Shown in pieces: positions 25,728-34,178 of a stretch of 64,000 bases of DNA. How positions within the stretch are numbered: position 1 is the stretch's first letter; each line of letters starts with the position of its first letter. The stretch is from Mycobacterium sp. 852014-50255_SCH5639931. GTDB taxonomy: Bacteria > Actinomycetota > Actinomycetes > Mycobacteriales > Mycobacteriaceae. The translations under genes and the position numbers were made by a program. The DNA lies in contig NZ_LZSV01000009.1 in assembly GCF_001665605.1 (NCBI RefSeq), positions 19,708 through 83,707 on the forward strand, in the 5' to 3' direction. The notes under the pieces are model-generated. The model saw only the letters and a program-made list of their open reading frames with translations, made no database searches and had not been told where the DNA came from.

Positions 25728-26706
25728 ACTCCTTCGCGACGAATGTGCGGTGCTCTTCGGCGCTGCCGAGCAACAGCTCGCCTGCTCGCGCGCGCTTGAT
25801 GGCGAACTGCAGATCGTTTTCCCAGGTCAAGCCCATCGCGCCAAAGCACTGCATTCCGTGACGGACAACCCGCGACTGGGCTTCGCCCGCAGCGGCTTTC
25901 GCCATGCGGGCAAGCAGGCGGCGGCGGGGATCGTGGCCGGCAATGGTGAGCGCCGAGAAGTAGGCCAACGCGCGGGCTCGCTCGACCGCTACGTACATGT
26001 CGACGGCCTTATGCTGCAGCGCCTGGAAAGACCCGATCACAACCCCGAACTGCTCGCGCTGTTTGAGGTGATCCAGGGTGAGGTCGAGGATGCGTTGGCA
26101 AGCTCCGACAGTGGTGATCGCCATGGCGGTAAGCGCGACTTGAAGCGCCCGTTCGCGGTCACCAACGACACGGTCATCCTCAGCGACGCGCACGCCGTCG
26201 AACCATAGGTCGGCGACATGCAGAACGGGATCGAACGTCGCCAGCCGGCGAGCAACCACCTGGCTGGCGTCGACGATGAACACCCCAGATGCGGTGGTAA
26301 CCGCGAGCCGATCTACGCGATCACCGTCGAGGACGAACCGGGCCACGCCGTCGAGTAGCCACCCGTCACGCGCACGCCGTGTTGTGACTCCGTCCCAGAC
26401 GGCCGTGCCGGAGCCCGCCGCGTCATACCGATCACCCACCAACGGAGCGAACTGCGTGAGGGACGCCAAGAAGGGCGTCGGATCGGTCACGCGACCCAAT
26501 TCTTCTAAGACGAGGATGAGTTCGATCAAATTGTCCGGATCGCTCAGTTCAGTCCAACCCTGATCCCGGTACCACAGCCAGAGGTCATCCGCGTTCGCGC
26601 GTCCTTCTGCGATCTGTCGAACCAGCGCCGGCGGACACTGTTTGTCTACCGCCTCCCGAACCGTATTGCGCCAAAAGCGCTGGTCGTCGTCGAGTTCAAG
26701 AAGCAC
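25708..26706 (-). CDS. Acyl-CoA dehydrogenase, smaller subunit type
   Basis: 332 residues from GTG 26706, preceded by GGAGACGGAG; the frame stays open to 26787 but would then cover the promoter. The sequence has the family fold (LILVLEELGRVTDPTPF, REQFGVVIGSFQALQHKAVDM, AMGLTWENDLQ) but lacks a clear catalytic base and the usual GGTSEI tail, as expected for the non-catalytic or half-site partner of a heteromeric enzyme. First gene of the operon; a perfect palindrome overlaps its putative -10. Confidence 0.88.
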   Translation of the reverse strand: MLLELDDDQRFWRNTVREAVDKQCPPALVRQIAEGRANADDLWLWYRDQGWTELSDPDNLIELILVLEELGRVTDPTPFLASLTQFAPLVGDRYDAAGSGTAVWDGVTTRRARDGWLLDGVARFVLDGDRVDRLAVTTASGVFIVDASQVVARRLATFDPVLHVADLWFDGVRVAEDDRVVGDRERALQVALTAMAITTVGACQRILDLTLDHLKQREQFGVVIGSFQALQHKAVDMYVAVERARALAYFSALTIAGHDPRRRLLARMAKAAAGEAQSRVVRHGMQCFGAMGLTWENDLQFAIKRARAGELLLGSAEEHRTFVAKEYGAADI

Positions 26707-26737
26707 GCACGCTCCGTCTCCGTTGAAGGGTTGCGAC

Positions 26738-26752
26738 GAGAATACTATTCTC
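26738..26752. promoter_or_regulatory. Perfect 15-bp palindrome GAGAATA-C-TATTCTC
   Basis: GAGAATACTATTCTC has 7-bp arms around one central base, 31 bp upstream of the acyl-CoA dehydrogenase start and 225 bp upstream of the divergent MaoC gene. It is a strong candidate repressor site; no other copy was found in the window, and the regulator may be the TetR at 29975. Confidence 0.55.
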
Positions 26753-26768
26753 CTTAAATGAAAGTCAA
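26739..26768 (-). promoter_or_regulatory. Putative promoter of the catabolic operon
   Basis: On the minus strand TTGACT (26763-26768) and TATTCT (26739-26744) are 18 bp apart. The second box is inside the palindrome at 26738-26752, so a bound repressor would block it. Confidence 0.4.
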
Positions 26769-26977
26769 TGTTGGCGATGGTTGACAATCACTATAATCAG
26801 ATAGCAACATTCAGCATTGGCGGAGCACGTCGATGGTGGTTACCCCGGCCTTCGAGCATCGCCCACGTCGGCGATCGCACCGCGGTCGGTCACGAAAGTC
26901 GCGCGAGCACCCGGCGCCCGACTGGGCGGCTCCGCCGGACATCGCGGCGGCCGCTACCACCGAACAGGAGAAGCATC

Positions 26978-28186
26978 ATGGCAAGGCAGCCGAGTTCGGC
27001 AGCAGACGAAGAGTCGCGCGTCGAGCTGGACGTGTCCGACGTCGACCACCGGGTCGGCAAGCCCATCGGTGGTGGACAGTTATGGGATCCGTGCAGTTCG
27101 TCGGATATTCGCCGCTGGGTCATGGCAATGGACTATCCGAACCCCTTGCATTGGGATGAGCAGTTCGCTCGCGACTCGGCTTTCGGCGGCCTCATCGCTC
27201 CGCAGTCCATTGCGGTCGCGCTCGATTATGGGCACGGCGCGGCACCTGCCTGTGTCGGTCACATCCCGAACAGCCACTTGATCTTCGGCGGCGAGGAATG
27301 GTGGTTCTACGGCTGTCCGGTGCGCCCGGGCGATCAGCTTTTCCAGCAGCGGCGTTTTCACGACTACAAAGTGGTGGAGACGAAATTCGCTGGACCGACG
27401 ATGTTTTCGCGAGGGGACACCGTTCACAAGAACCAGCATGGGGTCTTGGTGGCGCGCGAACGGTCCACCGCAATTCGCTACCTCTACGAAGAGGCGACCA
27501 AGCGTGGAATGTTCGAAAGCCAGCTCGGGGAGATCAAGCGGTGGACGCAGTTGGAACTCGAGGAGATCGACCGAGTGCGCCGGGATTGGCTGGAATCCAA
27601 TCGGGCCGGCGTTTCCCCACACTTCGATGAGGTCAAGGTGGGCGATACGTTGCCGCGCCGGGTCATCGGGCCGCACAGCATCGCCACTTTCACCACCGAA
27701 TACCGTGCGTTCGTCTTCAACACGTGGGGCTCGTTCTATTGGGTCACGCCCGAAGGTGTCGACGACCCATGGGTGTATCAGGATCCGGGCTTCGGGAAAG
27801 ACTTCGCATTCGACGAGGAAGACGCGTTCATCGATCCGCGCAAGCGAGACGGCCTGTACCTCGGTCCGTCACGAGGCCACATCGATGCCGATCGCGCGAG
27901 CGAAGTGGGTATGGCCCGCGCCTACGGCTACGGCGCGACGATGGGGGCATGGTGCACCGACTACCTCGCCTACTGGGCAGGCCACAACGGAATGGTGCAC
28001 CACAGCAAAGCCGATTTTCGCGGCCCTGCCTTCGAAGGCGACGTGACGTACTTCGAGGGTGAGGTCATCGACAAGCAGTCCGAGTCGGCGTGGGGCATGC
28101 CTCTAGTTCAGGTGAAGGTGCACCTGAAGAACCAAAACGGCGAGGAACTCGTCAAGTGCACGGCCGAGATCGAATTGCCGTTCTGA
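26978..28186 (+). CDS. MaoC-type (hot-dog fold) acyl-CoA dehydratase, two-domain
   Basis: 402 residues from ATG 26978 after CAGGAG; the frame is open upstream from 26768. The N-terminal hot-dog domain (about 30-190) carries FAS1-like dehydratase sequence (WVMAMDYPNPLHWDEQF, FGGLIAPQSIAVALD). A second domain from about 220 contains GDTLPRRVIGPHSIATF and, near 360, GPAFEGDVTYFEGEV. It likely hydrates an enoyl-CoA. It is divergent from the dehydrogenase operon and followed after 16 bp by an acyl-CoA synthetase, so the two form one unit. Confidence 0.85.
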   Translation: MARQPSSAADEESRVELDVSDVDHRVGKPIGGGQLWDPCSSSDIRRWVMAMDYPNPLHWDEQFARDSAFGGLIAPQSIAVALDYGHGAAPACVGHIPNSHLIFGGEEWWFYGCPVRPGDQLFQQRRFHDYKVVETKFAGPTMFSRGDTVHKNQHGVLVARERSTAIRYLYEEATKRGMFESQLGEIKRWTQLELEEIDRVRRDWLESNRAGVSPHFDEVKVGDTLPRRVIGPHSIATFTTEYRAFVFNTWGSFYWVTPEGVDDPWVYQDPGFGKDFAFDEEDAFIDPRKRDGLYLGPSRGHIDADRASEVGMARAYGYGATMGAWCTDYLAYWAGHNGMVHHSKADFRGPAFEGDVTYFEGEVIDKQSESAWGMPLVQVKVHLKNQNGEELVKCTAEIELPF

Positions 28187-28202
28187 GCGACTCCGGCATT
28201 TG

Positions 28203-29918
28203 ATGACGACCAACATTGCACCGGCGCCGTCGATCTCAGCAGGTCCGCCGTTGAGCGAGGAGCCGGGGCTCGGGGCACTCACACTGCCCGGCTTCCTTCG
28301 CGAAGTCACATCGATGTACGGCGATCGTGAAGCCCTGGTATTCCACTCGGCGGACGGGGCTACCCGTTGGACGTACGACGAGCTGTGGGAGCGGGCCGTG
28401 CAAGTGGCGGCCGCCCTGCGAGCCAGTGGTGTCGGCAAAGACACCCGGGTGGGTCTGCTGATGACCAACCGTCCCGAGTGGTTGGCGGCGTTCTTCGGCA
28501 TCTCGATGGCCGGCGGCGTTGCTGTGGCGCTGAGCACCTTTTCCACACCTGCCGAGCTCGAGTATCTGCTCACCGCATCGAATGTTGCGCTGTTGCTCTT
28601 CGAACGGCAGGTGCTGAAGACGGATTTCCTGGCGGTGTTGTCCGATCTCGTACCCGAACTGGGTCAAAGAACCTCCGCGCCATTGCAATCCGAGAAATTT
28701 CCGTTCCTTCGCGAGCTCGTGCTGGTTGGCCAGCCAGGCCCCGGTGCCGATGACTGGGCCACCTTCTTGGCCAGCGGCGCTCGACAGCCGCGTCAACTGG
28801 TCTTGGCAACGGCGGAGGCGGTGAACCTCAGCGATGCAGGAGCGTTGTTCTTCTCGTCGGGTTCGACGAGCAAGCCCAAGGGCATCCTCAATGCGCATCG
28901 CGGCATCACCATTCAGATGTGGCGTTTCCGAAGAGTGTGCGGCTTCGAACCGGGCGACAACATTCGATGCTGGTCGGCCAACGGATTTTTTTGGTCGGGC
29001 AATTTCGTCATGTCGCTAGGCGCGACGCTCGCTGCCGGCGGGTGCCTGGTGTTGCAACCGACGTTCGTCGCCGCCGAAGCGCTTGAGTTGATGGCATCCG
29101 AGCGGGTGAATTATCCATTCGCGTGGCCGCACCAGTGGGCCCAGATTGAGGCTGCGCCCAACTGGCACTCCGTCGATCTCAGCAGCATGAGATTTGCCGA
29201 CGTTAAGACGCCGGTCGCACGTCACCCAACGGTTTCCCACGAATGGCATCTGCCGGACCACGCCTACGGCAACACTGAAACGTTCACGATAACAACTATT
29301 TTCGACGTCAACGCATCGCCAGAGCAGCATATCGACAGTTGGGGGGTCGCCCTTCCGGGCGTGACGTTGAAGGTCGTCGATCCCGTGACCGGCGACGTTG
29401 TCCCACGAGGTACGAGCGGCGAAATCTGTGTCAAGGGGCCGACCCTCATGCTCGGCTATATCGGGACGCCGCTTGATGAGACGCTCGACTCCGAAGGTTT
29501 CTTTCACACGGGTGACGGGGGGCACCTTGATGAGGCCGGGCGGCTGTTCTGGACGGGCCGGCTCACCGAGATCATCAAGACCGGCGGCGCGAATGTCTCA
29601 CCGCTGGAAGTCGACGAGATCCTGGCCCGGCACCCGGCCGTCAAGGTGGCCAAAACCGTTGGTGTCGGGCACGAGACGCTCGGCGAAGTCGTCGTGGCCT
29701 GCGTTGTGGCACATCAGGACTCGAGTATTGAGGCCGAGGAGATACGAACATTTCTCCGTGAGCACCTCGCAAGTTACAAGGTGCCGCGTCACGTACTGTT
29801 CTTCCACGATGACGACATCTCGCTGACCGGCAGTGACAAGGTGAGAGTCGGCAAGCTACGTGAACTGGCCGCGGCGAAACTTCAGTCGCAACAGCGATCA
29901 GCCCCCGTCGGAAGTTGA
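28203..29918 (+). CDS. Acyl-CoA synthetase (AMP-forming)
   Basis: 571 residues. P-loop FFSSGSTSKPKG, GNTETFT, the FHTGDGGHLDEAG motif, GRLTEIIKTGGANVSP and the C-terminal LTGSDKVRVGKLREL with the catalytic Lys present, in contrast to the ligase at 21638. It would activate a carboxylic acid with ATP and CoA. ATG at 28203 overlaps a TTG at 28200. Together with the MaoC gene it forms the plus-strand half of this catabolic locus. Confidence 0.9.
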   Translation: MTTNIAPAPSISAGPPLSEEPGLGALTLPGFLREVTSMYGDREALVFHSADGATRWTYDELWERAVQVAAALRASGVGKDTRVGLLMTNRPEWLAAFFGISMAGGVAVALSTFSTPAELEYLLTASNVALLLFERQVLKTDFLAVLSDLVPELGQRTSAPLQSEKFPFLRELVLVGQPGPGADDWATFLASGARQPRQLVLATAEAVNLSDAGALFFSSGSTSKPKGILNAHRGITIQMWRFRRVCGFEPGDNIRCWSANGFFWSGNFVMSLGATLAAGGCLVLQPTFVAAEALELMASERVNYPFAWPHQWAQIEAAPNWHSVDLSSMRFADVKTPVARHPTVSHEWHLPDHAYGNTETFTITTIFDVNASPEQHIDSWGVALPGVTLKVVDPVTGDVVPRGTSGEICVKGPTLMLGYIGTPLDETLDSEGFFHTGDGGHLDEAGRLFWTGRLTEIIKTGGANVSPLEVDEILARHPAVKVAKTVGVGHETLGEVVVACVVAHQDSSIEAEEIRTFLREHLASYKVPRHVLFFHDDDISLTGSDKVRVGKLRELAAAKLQSQQRSAPVGS

Positions 29919-29974
29919 CGTCTCACCCCGATGCGATCAGCTCCCGGGCAGCTAGCCTTCGTCTGACGTCGCGG

Positions 29975-30655
29975 TCAAGGTGCGACCGCCTTTCGGCACC
30001 ACGACCAGACGACGTCTTCCGTCAAGCCCGTTTCCCCGATACCGCCATGCAACGCGTTGTACTGCCCCAGGGAAGTCATCGTCGAACCCAGCAACGACGT
30101 CAACTGCTTTACCGTAAGATCTTGGCGGATCAAGCCGGACCGCGAACACGTGGTCAGGATCTGCGTCAGCAACTGACGATGGGGTTCCCACACTTTGGCG
30201 AACGCCTCAGGGTTCTCCAACTCCAGACTTAGGTTGTATATCAGCACCAAACGGCCGCCCACCTCCTGCGACGCTCCCGGCCGCGAAAGAACGGCGCGGC
30301 ACCACGCCTCGAGTTGCGCCATGGGTCCGTCGGCAGCCTGCACCTGAACTCGTATCGCTTCGGTGTACTGCGCGGTCAGGTCTTCGTACAAGGCCAGCAG
30401 GAGTTCGTCCTTGCCGGCGAAATGTTGATAGAAGGTGCGAAGACTGAGATTGGCTCGATCGGCGAGAGCCTGGAGTGTGAAGTTGGCTTGGCCCGATTCC
30501 TGGACCAATTCCAACGCGGTCGCCATGAATTGCGTGCTGCGTTTCACCGCCAACGCGCGAGCTTCGCCGAGCCGACGCTCGATAGCTCGTTCCTGCCAGC
30601 CCTTTGCGGCATCTTTGGCCGCAGGCGTCTCTGCGGGCGGTTCGCCTGAAGTCAC
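29975..30655 (-). CDS. TetR-family transcriptional regulator
   Basis: 226 residues from GTG 30655 after GGAGAGGGG; the frame is open to 30751. HTH at about residues 35-85: MATALELVQESGQANFTL, ALADRANLSLRTFYQHFAGKDELL. The C-terminal domain is of the long type (about 140 residues). It lies between the catabolic locus (convergent end of the synthetase) and a divergent quinone-oxidoreductase-like gene, and may control either. Confidence 0.88.
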   Translation of the reverse strand: MTSGEPPAETPAAKDAAKGWQERAIERRLGEARALAVKRSTQFMATALELVQESGQANFTLQALADRANLSLRTFYQHFAGKDELLLALYEDLTAQYTEAIRVQVQAADGPMAQLEAWCRAVLSRPGASQEVGGRLVLIYNLSLELENPEAFAKVWEPHRQLLTQILTTCSRSGLIRQDLTVKQLTSLLGSTMTSLGQYNALHGGIGETGLTEDVVWSWCRKAVAP

Positions 30656-31019
30656 GGTTGTTCCCCTCTCCAAGAAAACGCCATAGGGCCACCATATTGG
30701 CACCGGCTCCGCGGTTACGACGGGACGCCACCGCGTCAGCCCGCCGCACACGGCCTGCCCGTCGGCCGAGTGAGAATCGCCCTCTCATTATCGGAAGCGT
30801 TACTGTCCCATTTTAGGATTGCGAATGTGCAGGAACCAAGTATTGACGTTACTCAAAATGTTAGGCTCGCGATGCTCGCGATCGTGCGTCCCTGCCGCGC
30901 CCGCCGAAATCGGCGCCGGATGGGGTGCGTCGTTGCTCGGGCCGGCGAAGGGGCGAGCTGCGCCGGAGAACCGCCCGGAGCGAACGATTGTCCTCACCGA
31001 TCACCGATAAGGAGACGTA
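30656..31019. other. Divergent intergenic region with a direct repeat
   Basis: No gene is seen in these 364 bp. A spaced direct repeat stands out: CGTTACT then TTAGG at 30798-30817, and again at 30847-30865, with 8-9 bp between the two blocks in each copy and GCGA shortly after. It may be a double operator for the TetR at 29975. Confidence 0.35.
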
Positions 31020-31022
31020 GTG

Positions 31023-32030
31023 ATGAGTCACAACAGCATCTTTCAGGCGCTCATTGCGCGGAAGAACGAAGACCACATTGACACGGCGGTCGAAACGCTC
31101 GGCATGTCCGAGCTGCCGCCCGGCGAGGTTCTTGTGAAAGTGCATTATTCGAGCGTCAATTACAAGGACGCCTTGGCGCTAACGCCGAACGGCGGGGTGG
31201 TACGCAATTATCCGATCGTGCCCGGCATCGATCTCACCGGTGAGGTAGTGGAATCGGATTCAGACGACTTCTCCGTGGGTGAGCTGGTGTTGGCTCACGG
31301 CTATGAGATCGGTACGGGCAGGCATGGGGGCTACGCCGAATACGCGCGGATTCCCGCCGACTGGGTGGTCAAACTCGGGTCACTCAGTCCGCACGAGGGT
31401 GCTGCCATCGGCACCGCCGGCTTCACCGCCGCCATGAGCGTGGCCGCCCTGCAGCGGTATGGGGTCAGGCCCGATGACGGGCCTGTGGTGGTGACAGGCG
31501 CGACCGGTGGCGTCGGATCGGTCAGCATCGACCTGCTGAGCGCAGCGGGCTACCACGTCGTGGCGTCGACCGGCAAGCCCGGTGCCGCTGACCGACTCAG
31601 AGCGCTGGGTGCAGCCGAAGTCATCGGACGGCTGCCCGAAGACCCTGATGCGAAGCCGCGGCCGTTGGGCAAGACCCGCTGGGCCGGAGCGGTCGATTGC
31701 GTCGGAGGCGCTACCCTCGCGGACGTTCTCAGCACCGTGCGGTACGGCGGTGCCGTTGCTGCCAGCGGGTTGACGGGAGGCGCGGGTCTTAAGACCACGG
31801 TCATGCCGTTCATCCTGCGCGGAGTGGCATTGCTGGGCATCGACTCCGTGCAATTGCCCATCGGCGCCCGCCGCGAATTGTGGGATCAGTTGGGAGGATC
31901 GAGCAAGCCGCGGTATCTGTCCGACGTCGTGCACGACGTCCCTGTCAAGGATGTGATCGAGGTGCTCGACCAGGTACGCGCCGGGAAGTTTTCGGGCCGC
32001 GCGGTAGTACATATCAAGGAAGGCTTCTAG
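31023..32030 (+). CDS. Zinc-free MDR oxidoreductase, YhdH/AcuI type
   Basis: 335 residues. VHYSSVNYKDALAL, PGIDLTGEVVES and the NADPH loop TGATGGVGSVSIDLL are typical of acrylyl-CoA reductase-like quinone oxidoreductases; the zinc ligands of alcohol dehydrogenases are absent. It probably reduces an alpha,beta-unsaturated CoA ester or ketone with NADPH. A GTG stands three bases before the ATG; AAGGAGACG precedes both. Divergent from TetR 29975. Confidence 0.87.
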   Translation: MSHNSIFQALIARKNEDHIDTAVETLGMSELPPGEVLVKVHYSSVNYKDALALTPNGGVVRNYPIVPGIDLTGEVVESDSDDFSVGELVLAHGYEIGTGRHGGYAEYARIPADWVVKLGSLSPHEGAAIGTAGFTAAMSVAALQRYGVRPDDGPVVVTGATGGVGSVSIDLLSAAGYHVVASTGKPGAADRLRALGAAEVIGRLPEDPDAKPRPLGKTRWAGAVDCVGGATLADVLSTVRYGGAVAASGLTGGAGLKTTVMPFILRGVALLGIDSVQLPIGARRELWDQLGGSSKPRYLSDVVHDVPVKDVIEVLDQVRAGKFSGRAVVHIKEGF

Positions 32031-32100
32031 TCGACGAAGCTCTCCCGAGCTGCGCGACCGTGTGGCGCGTCCTCACGGCGGACACTGTGGCGGTCTGACG

Positions 32101-32289
32101 TCAAGCACTCGTCGCCCCATCCCCCCAGGACCGCAGTGACGAGGGAAGCTCATCCTCGGGGCCCATCCAAGACGGATCACCCCGCGGCGTGGTCATCCAT
32201 CCCACCTCGTTCACGGCTGCTACCAGAAGCGCGGCGAACTCGTCGCGTACGAGGGGATGTTGTGCAGTCGCAACAGCGCTAGGCGGCAA
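32101..32289 (-). pseudogene. N-terminal remnant of an LCM-like methyltransferase
   Basis: About 60 residues matching the N-terminal part of the methyltransferase at 7003-7920: HPLVRDEFAALLVAAVNEVGW against DPLIHDEFAAVLVAAADEPGW, then PSWMGPEDE against LSWMGAEDD. No start codon other than TTG, the first 20 residues are missing and the SAM-binding domain is gone. It begins 3 bp after the end of the MFS gene, where the intact pair would have the methyltransferase start. Confidence 0.75.
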
Positions 32290-32292
32290 CAG

Positions 32293-34041
32293 CTAACGCT
32301 GTTGCTCCGAGATTGTTGGTACGTCCCGGCTTTCGCGCGCATCCCCAGTTGATGCGTCGGATGGGTTGTTGTCGGCCATGGGGTTCTGAGCTCGGTTGGT
32401 TGTGAAGCGCCGGACGATTCGCAATTGTCGCCCCTCGCGTCCGGGTCCCCAGATGGCAACGGCGGCAGCAGAAATCAATACGACCAAGCCCAGCATCAGT
32501 AGAGATGAGTGCATCGCGAGCATGAAGGCGTCTTTCGCGTGCCTGGACAAATCGCGTCCTTGCGGTCCCAGACGGTCGGCGATCGTCAGCGCTTGTGCAA
32601 GCGAACCGAGAGCCGGTTCCCTGATCGTCGGTGGCAGAATCGCGACGTTAGAGACGAGTGCGTGGCTGTATCCCGCAGCGAGGATTGATCCGGCGAGGGC
32701 AATGCCCAGCGCACCGCCAATCTCCCTCGTCGTGTCGTTGATTGCAGAGGCTACGCCTTGCTTACCTAACGGGACCGATCCTGTTATGGCGGTGGTTGAG
32801 GGCGCATTGCAAATGCCCATGCCGGTGCTGAGGACGAACATCGGCCATGCCAGGTCAAAGTACGTCGAGTCGACATTGAGCAGGCGCATGCATAAGAGTC
32901 CTGCTGCCAGTATCGCGAGTCCCGCTGCTACGGAAATACGTAACCCTAGGCGGGGTAGGTACCACTGGGTGAGCGCGGCACAGACGAGGAGCGGGATCGC
33001 CAGGGGGCATAGCGCCATAGCGGTTTGCAGTGGGCTGTAACCCATCACGAGTTGCATGTACTGCATGATCAAAAAGAAGAACCCGAAAATAGCGAAGAAC
33101 AAGGTTGTCATGCTGATGGAGCCGGTCAGCATGTCAGGTCTTCTGAATACACGGATGTCAAGCAGTGGATGCTTGCGGCGCAGTTCGACTAAACCGAAGA
33201 AGACGGCGAGCAGGATTCCACCGGCGAGGCAGCCATACACACTGGGGTTGCTCCATCCGCGAAGGGGAGCCTCGATAACGCCGAAGACGAAGACTGCTAC
33301 CGCTGAACCGATAAGCAGGGCGCCCAACCAGTCGACAGGGGTTGCCTCCGGATCCTTCGAAGACGGGATGGTGAGGGCGAAGGCGAACAGCAGAGCGGCT
33401 GCTCCGACGAATGCCCAGAAGATGATCTGCCACGGACCGAACTGCGTGAGTATCGCGGTCCCCATGAAGCCGACTATCGCACTCGACGCGCACACGCCGG
33501 CCCAGATGCCAATTGCCTTATTGCGCTCTTCCTCCGGATAAGCCGCAGTCAGCAACGAGAGGGTAGCGGGCAGTATGGCTGCCGCGCCTACTCCTGTGGC
33601 ACCGCGCGCAATGATGAGGGATGTTGGGCTGCCGAAATAGAGGGGCGCCAGCGATGCGGAGGCGAAGATGACGAGTCCGATCAGGAGAACCGTGCGCCTC
33701 CCGTACCGATCCCCCAATGCGCCGGCAGGCAGCAGCAGGCAGGCCATCACCAGCGTGTAACCGTCGACTATCCACGTCAATTGCGATTGCGTCGCAAGGG
33801 TTTCCTTCGCGATAGCGCCCAACGCGGCGTTCAGCGCCACCATCGACGAAATGACCAGTAGTACGCCCATCGAACAGACCACGAGAAGCCAGATTCTGGC
33901 ACGTCCCGACATCAGGTTTGTCTCGGTGCGCCCAGAGTCGGCGATTGTTTTCGACACTTCCTCGTCAACCTCGTTGATCGTCGCGTTCCGCGTTCTGCGT
34001 TCCGTCGATACTCGGCCCGGTACCCGTCGCCCTTCAGTCAC
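32293..34041 (-). CDS. MFS drug/proton antiporter, DHA2 (14-span) type
   Basis: 582 residues from GTG 34041. A polar head of about 45 residues is followed by about 14 hydrophobic segments; motif A is GDRYGRR, and WIVDGYTLVMACLLLPAGAL is the typical first-loop sequence of the QacA/EmrB group. It would export hydrophobic compounds across the plasma membrane. A start at the internal Met (residue 44, MSGRARIW) is possible. The gene sits between remnants of a SnoaL-like gene and a methyltransferase gene, at their junction. Confidence 0.88.
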   Translation of the reverse strand: MTEGRRVPGRVSTERRTRNATINEVDEEVSKTIADSGRTETNLMSGRARIWLLVVCSMGVLLVISSMVALNAALGAIAKETLATQSQLTWIVDGYTLVMACLLLPAGALGDRYGRRTVLLIGLVIFASASLAPLYFGSPTSLIIARGATGVGAAAILPATLSLLTAAYPEEERNKAIGIWAGVCASSAIVGFMGTAILTQFGPWQIIFWAFVGAAALLFAFALTIPSSKDPEATPVDWLGALLIGSAVAVFVFGVIEAPLRGWSNPSVYGCLAGGILLAVFFGLVELRRKHPLLDIRVFRRPDMLTGSISMTTLFFAIFGFFFLIMQYMQLVMGYSPLQTAMALCPLAIPLLVCAALTQWYLPRLGLRISVAAGLAILAAGLLCMRLLNVDSTYFDLAWPMFVLSTGMGICNAPSTTAITGSVPLGKQGVASAINDTTREIGGALGIALAGSILAAGYSHALVSNVAILPPTIREPALGSLAQALTIADRLGPQGRDLSRHAKDAFMLAMHSSLLMLGLVVLISAAAVAIWGPGREGRQLRIVRRFTTNRAQNPMADNNPSDASTGDARESRDVPTISEQQR

Positions 34042-34168
34042 GTCGGGACGCGGCTGAAACCATCACGCTGATGTCTTCGCCTTGAAGGAGTTTGAACTGT
34101 GAGGTCGAGATCGAAGTAGCCCCCCATCGGGTGATCCTGCCGTCATCGCCAATCACGACGATTTCGTA
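34034..34168 (-). pseudogene. C-terminal remnant of a SnoaL-like protein
   Basis: The end reads IGDDGRITRW ... KLLQGEDISVMV, against VDDDGRITRW ... KLLQGEDISALV in the intact gene at 7917. Between these blocks the frame is shifted: the DNA reads YFDLDLTVQ in another frame where the intact protein has YFDLNLTMK. So a plus-one and a minus-one change bracket the segment. The N-terminal two thirds are absent. Its stop overlaps the MFS start. Confidence 0.78.
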
Positions 34169-34178
34169 GCAGCGAAGC

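Noticed and set aside
26781..26797. TTGACA and TATAAT on the plus strand before the MaoC gene
   Set aside because: The two boxes are only 5 bp apart, which cannot serve as a -35/-10 pair; either alone might still be used.
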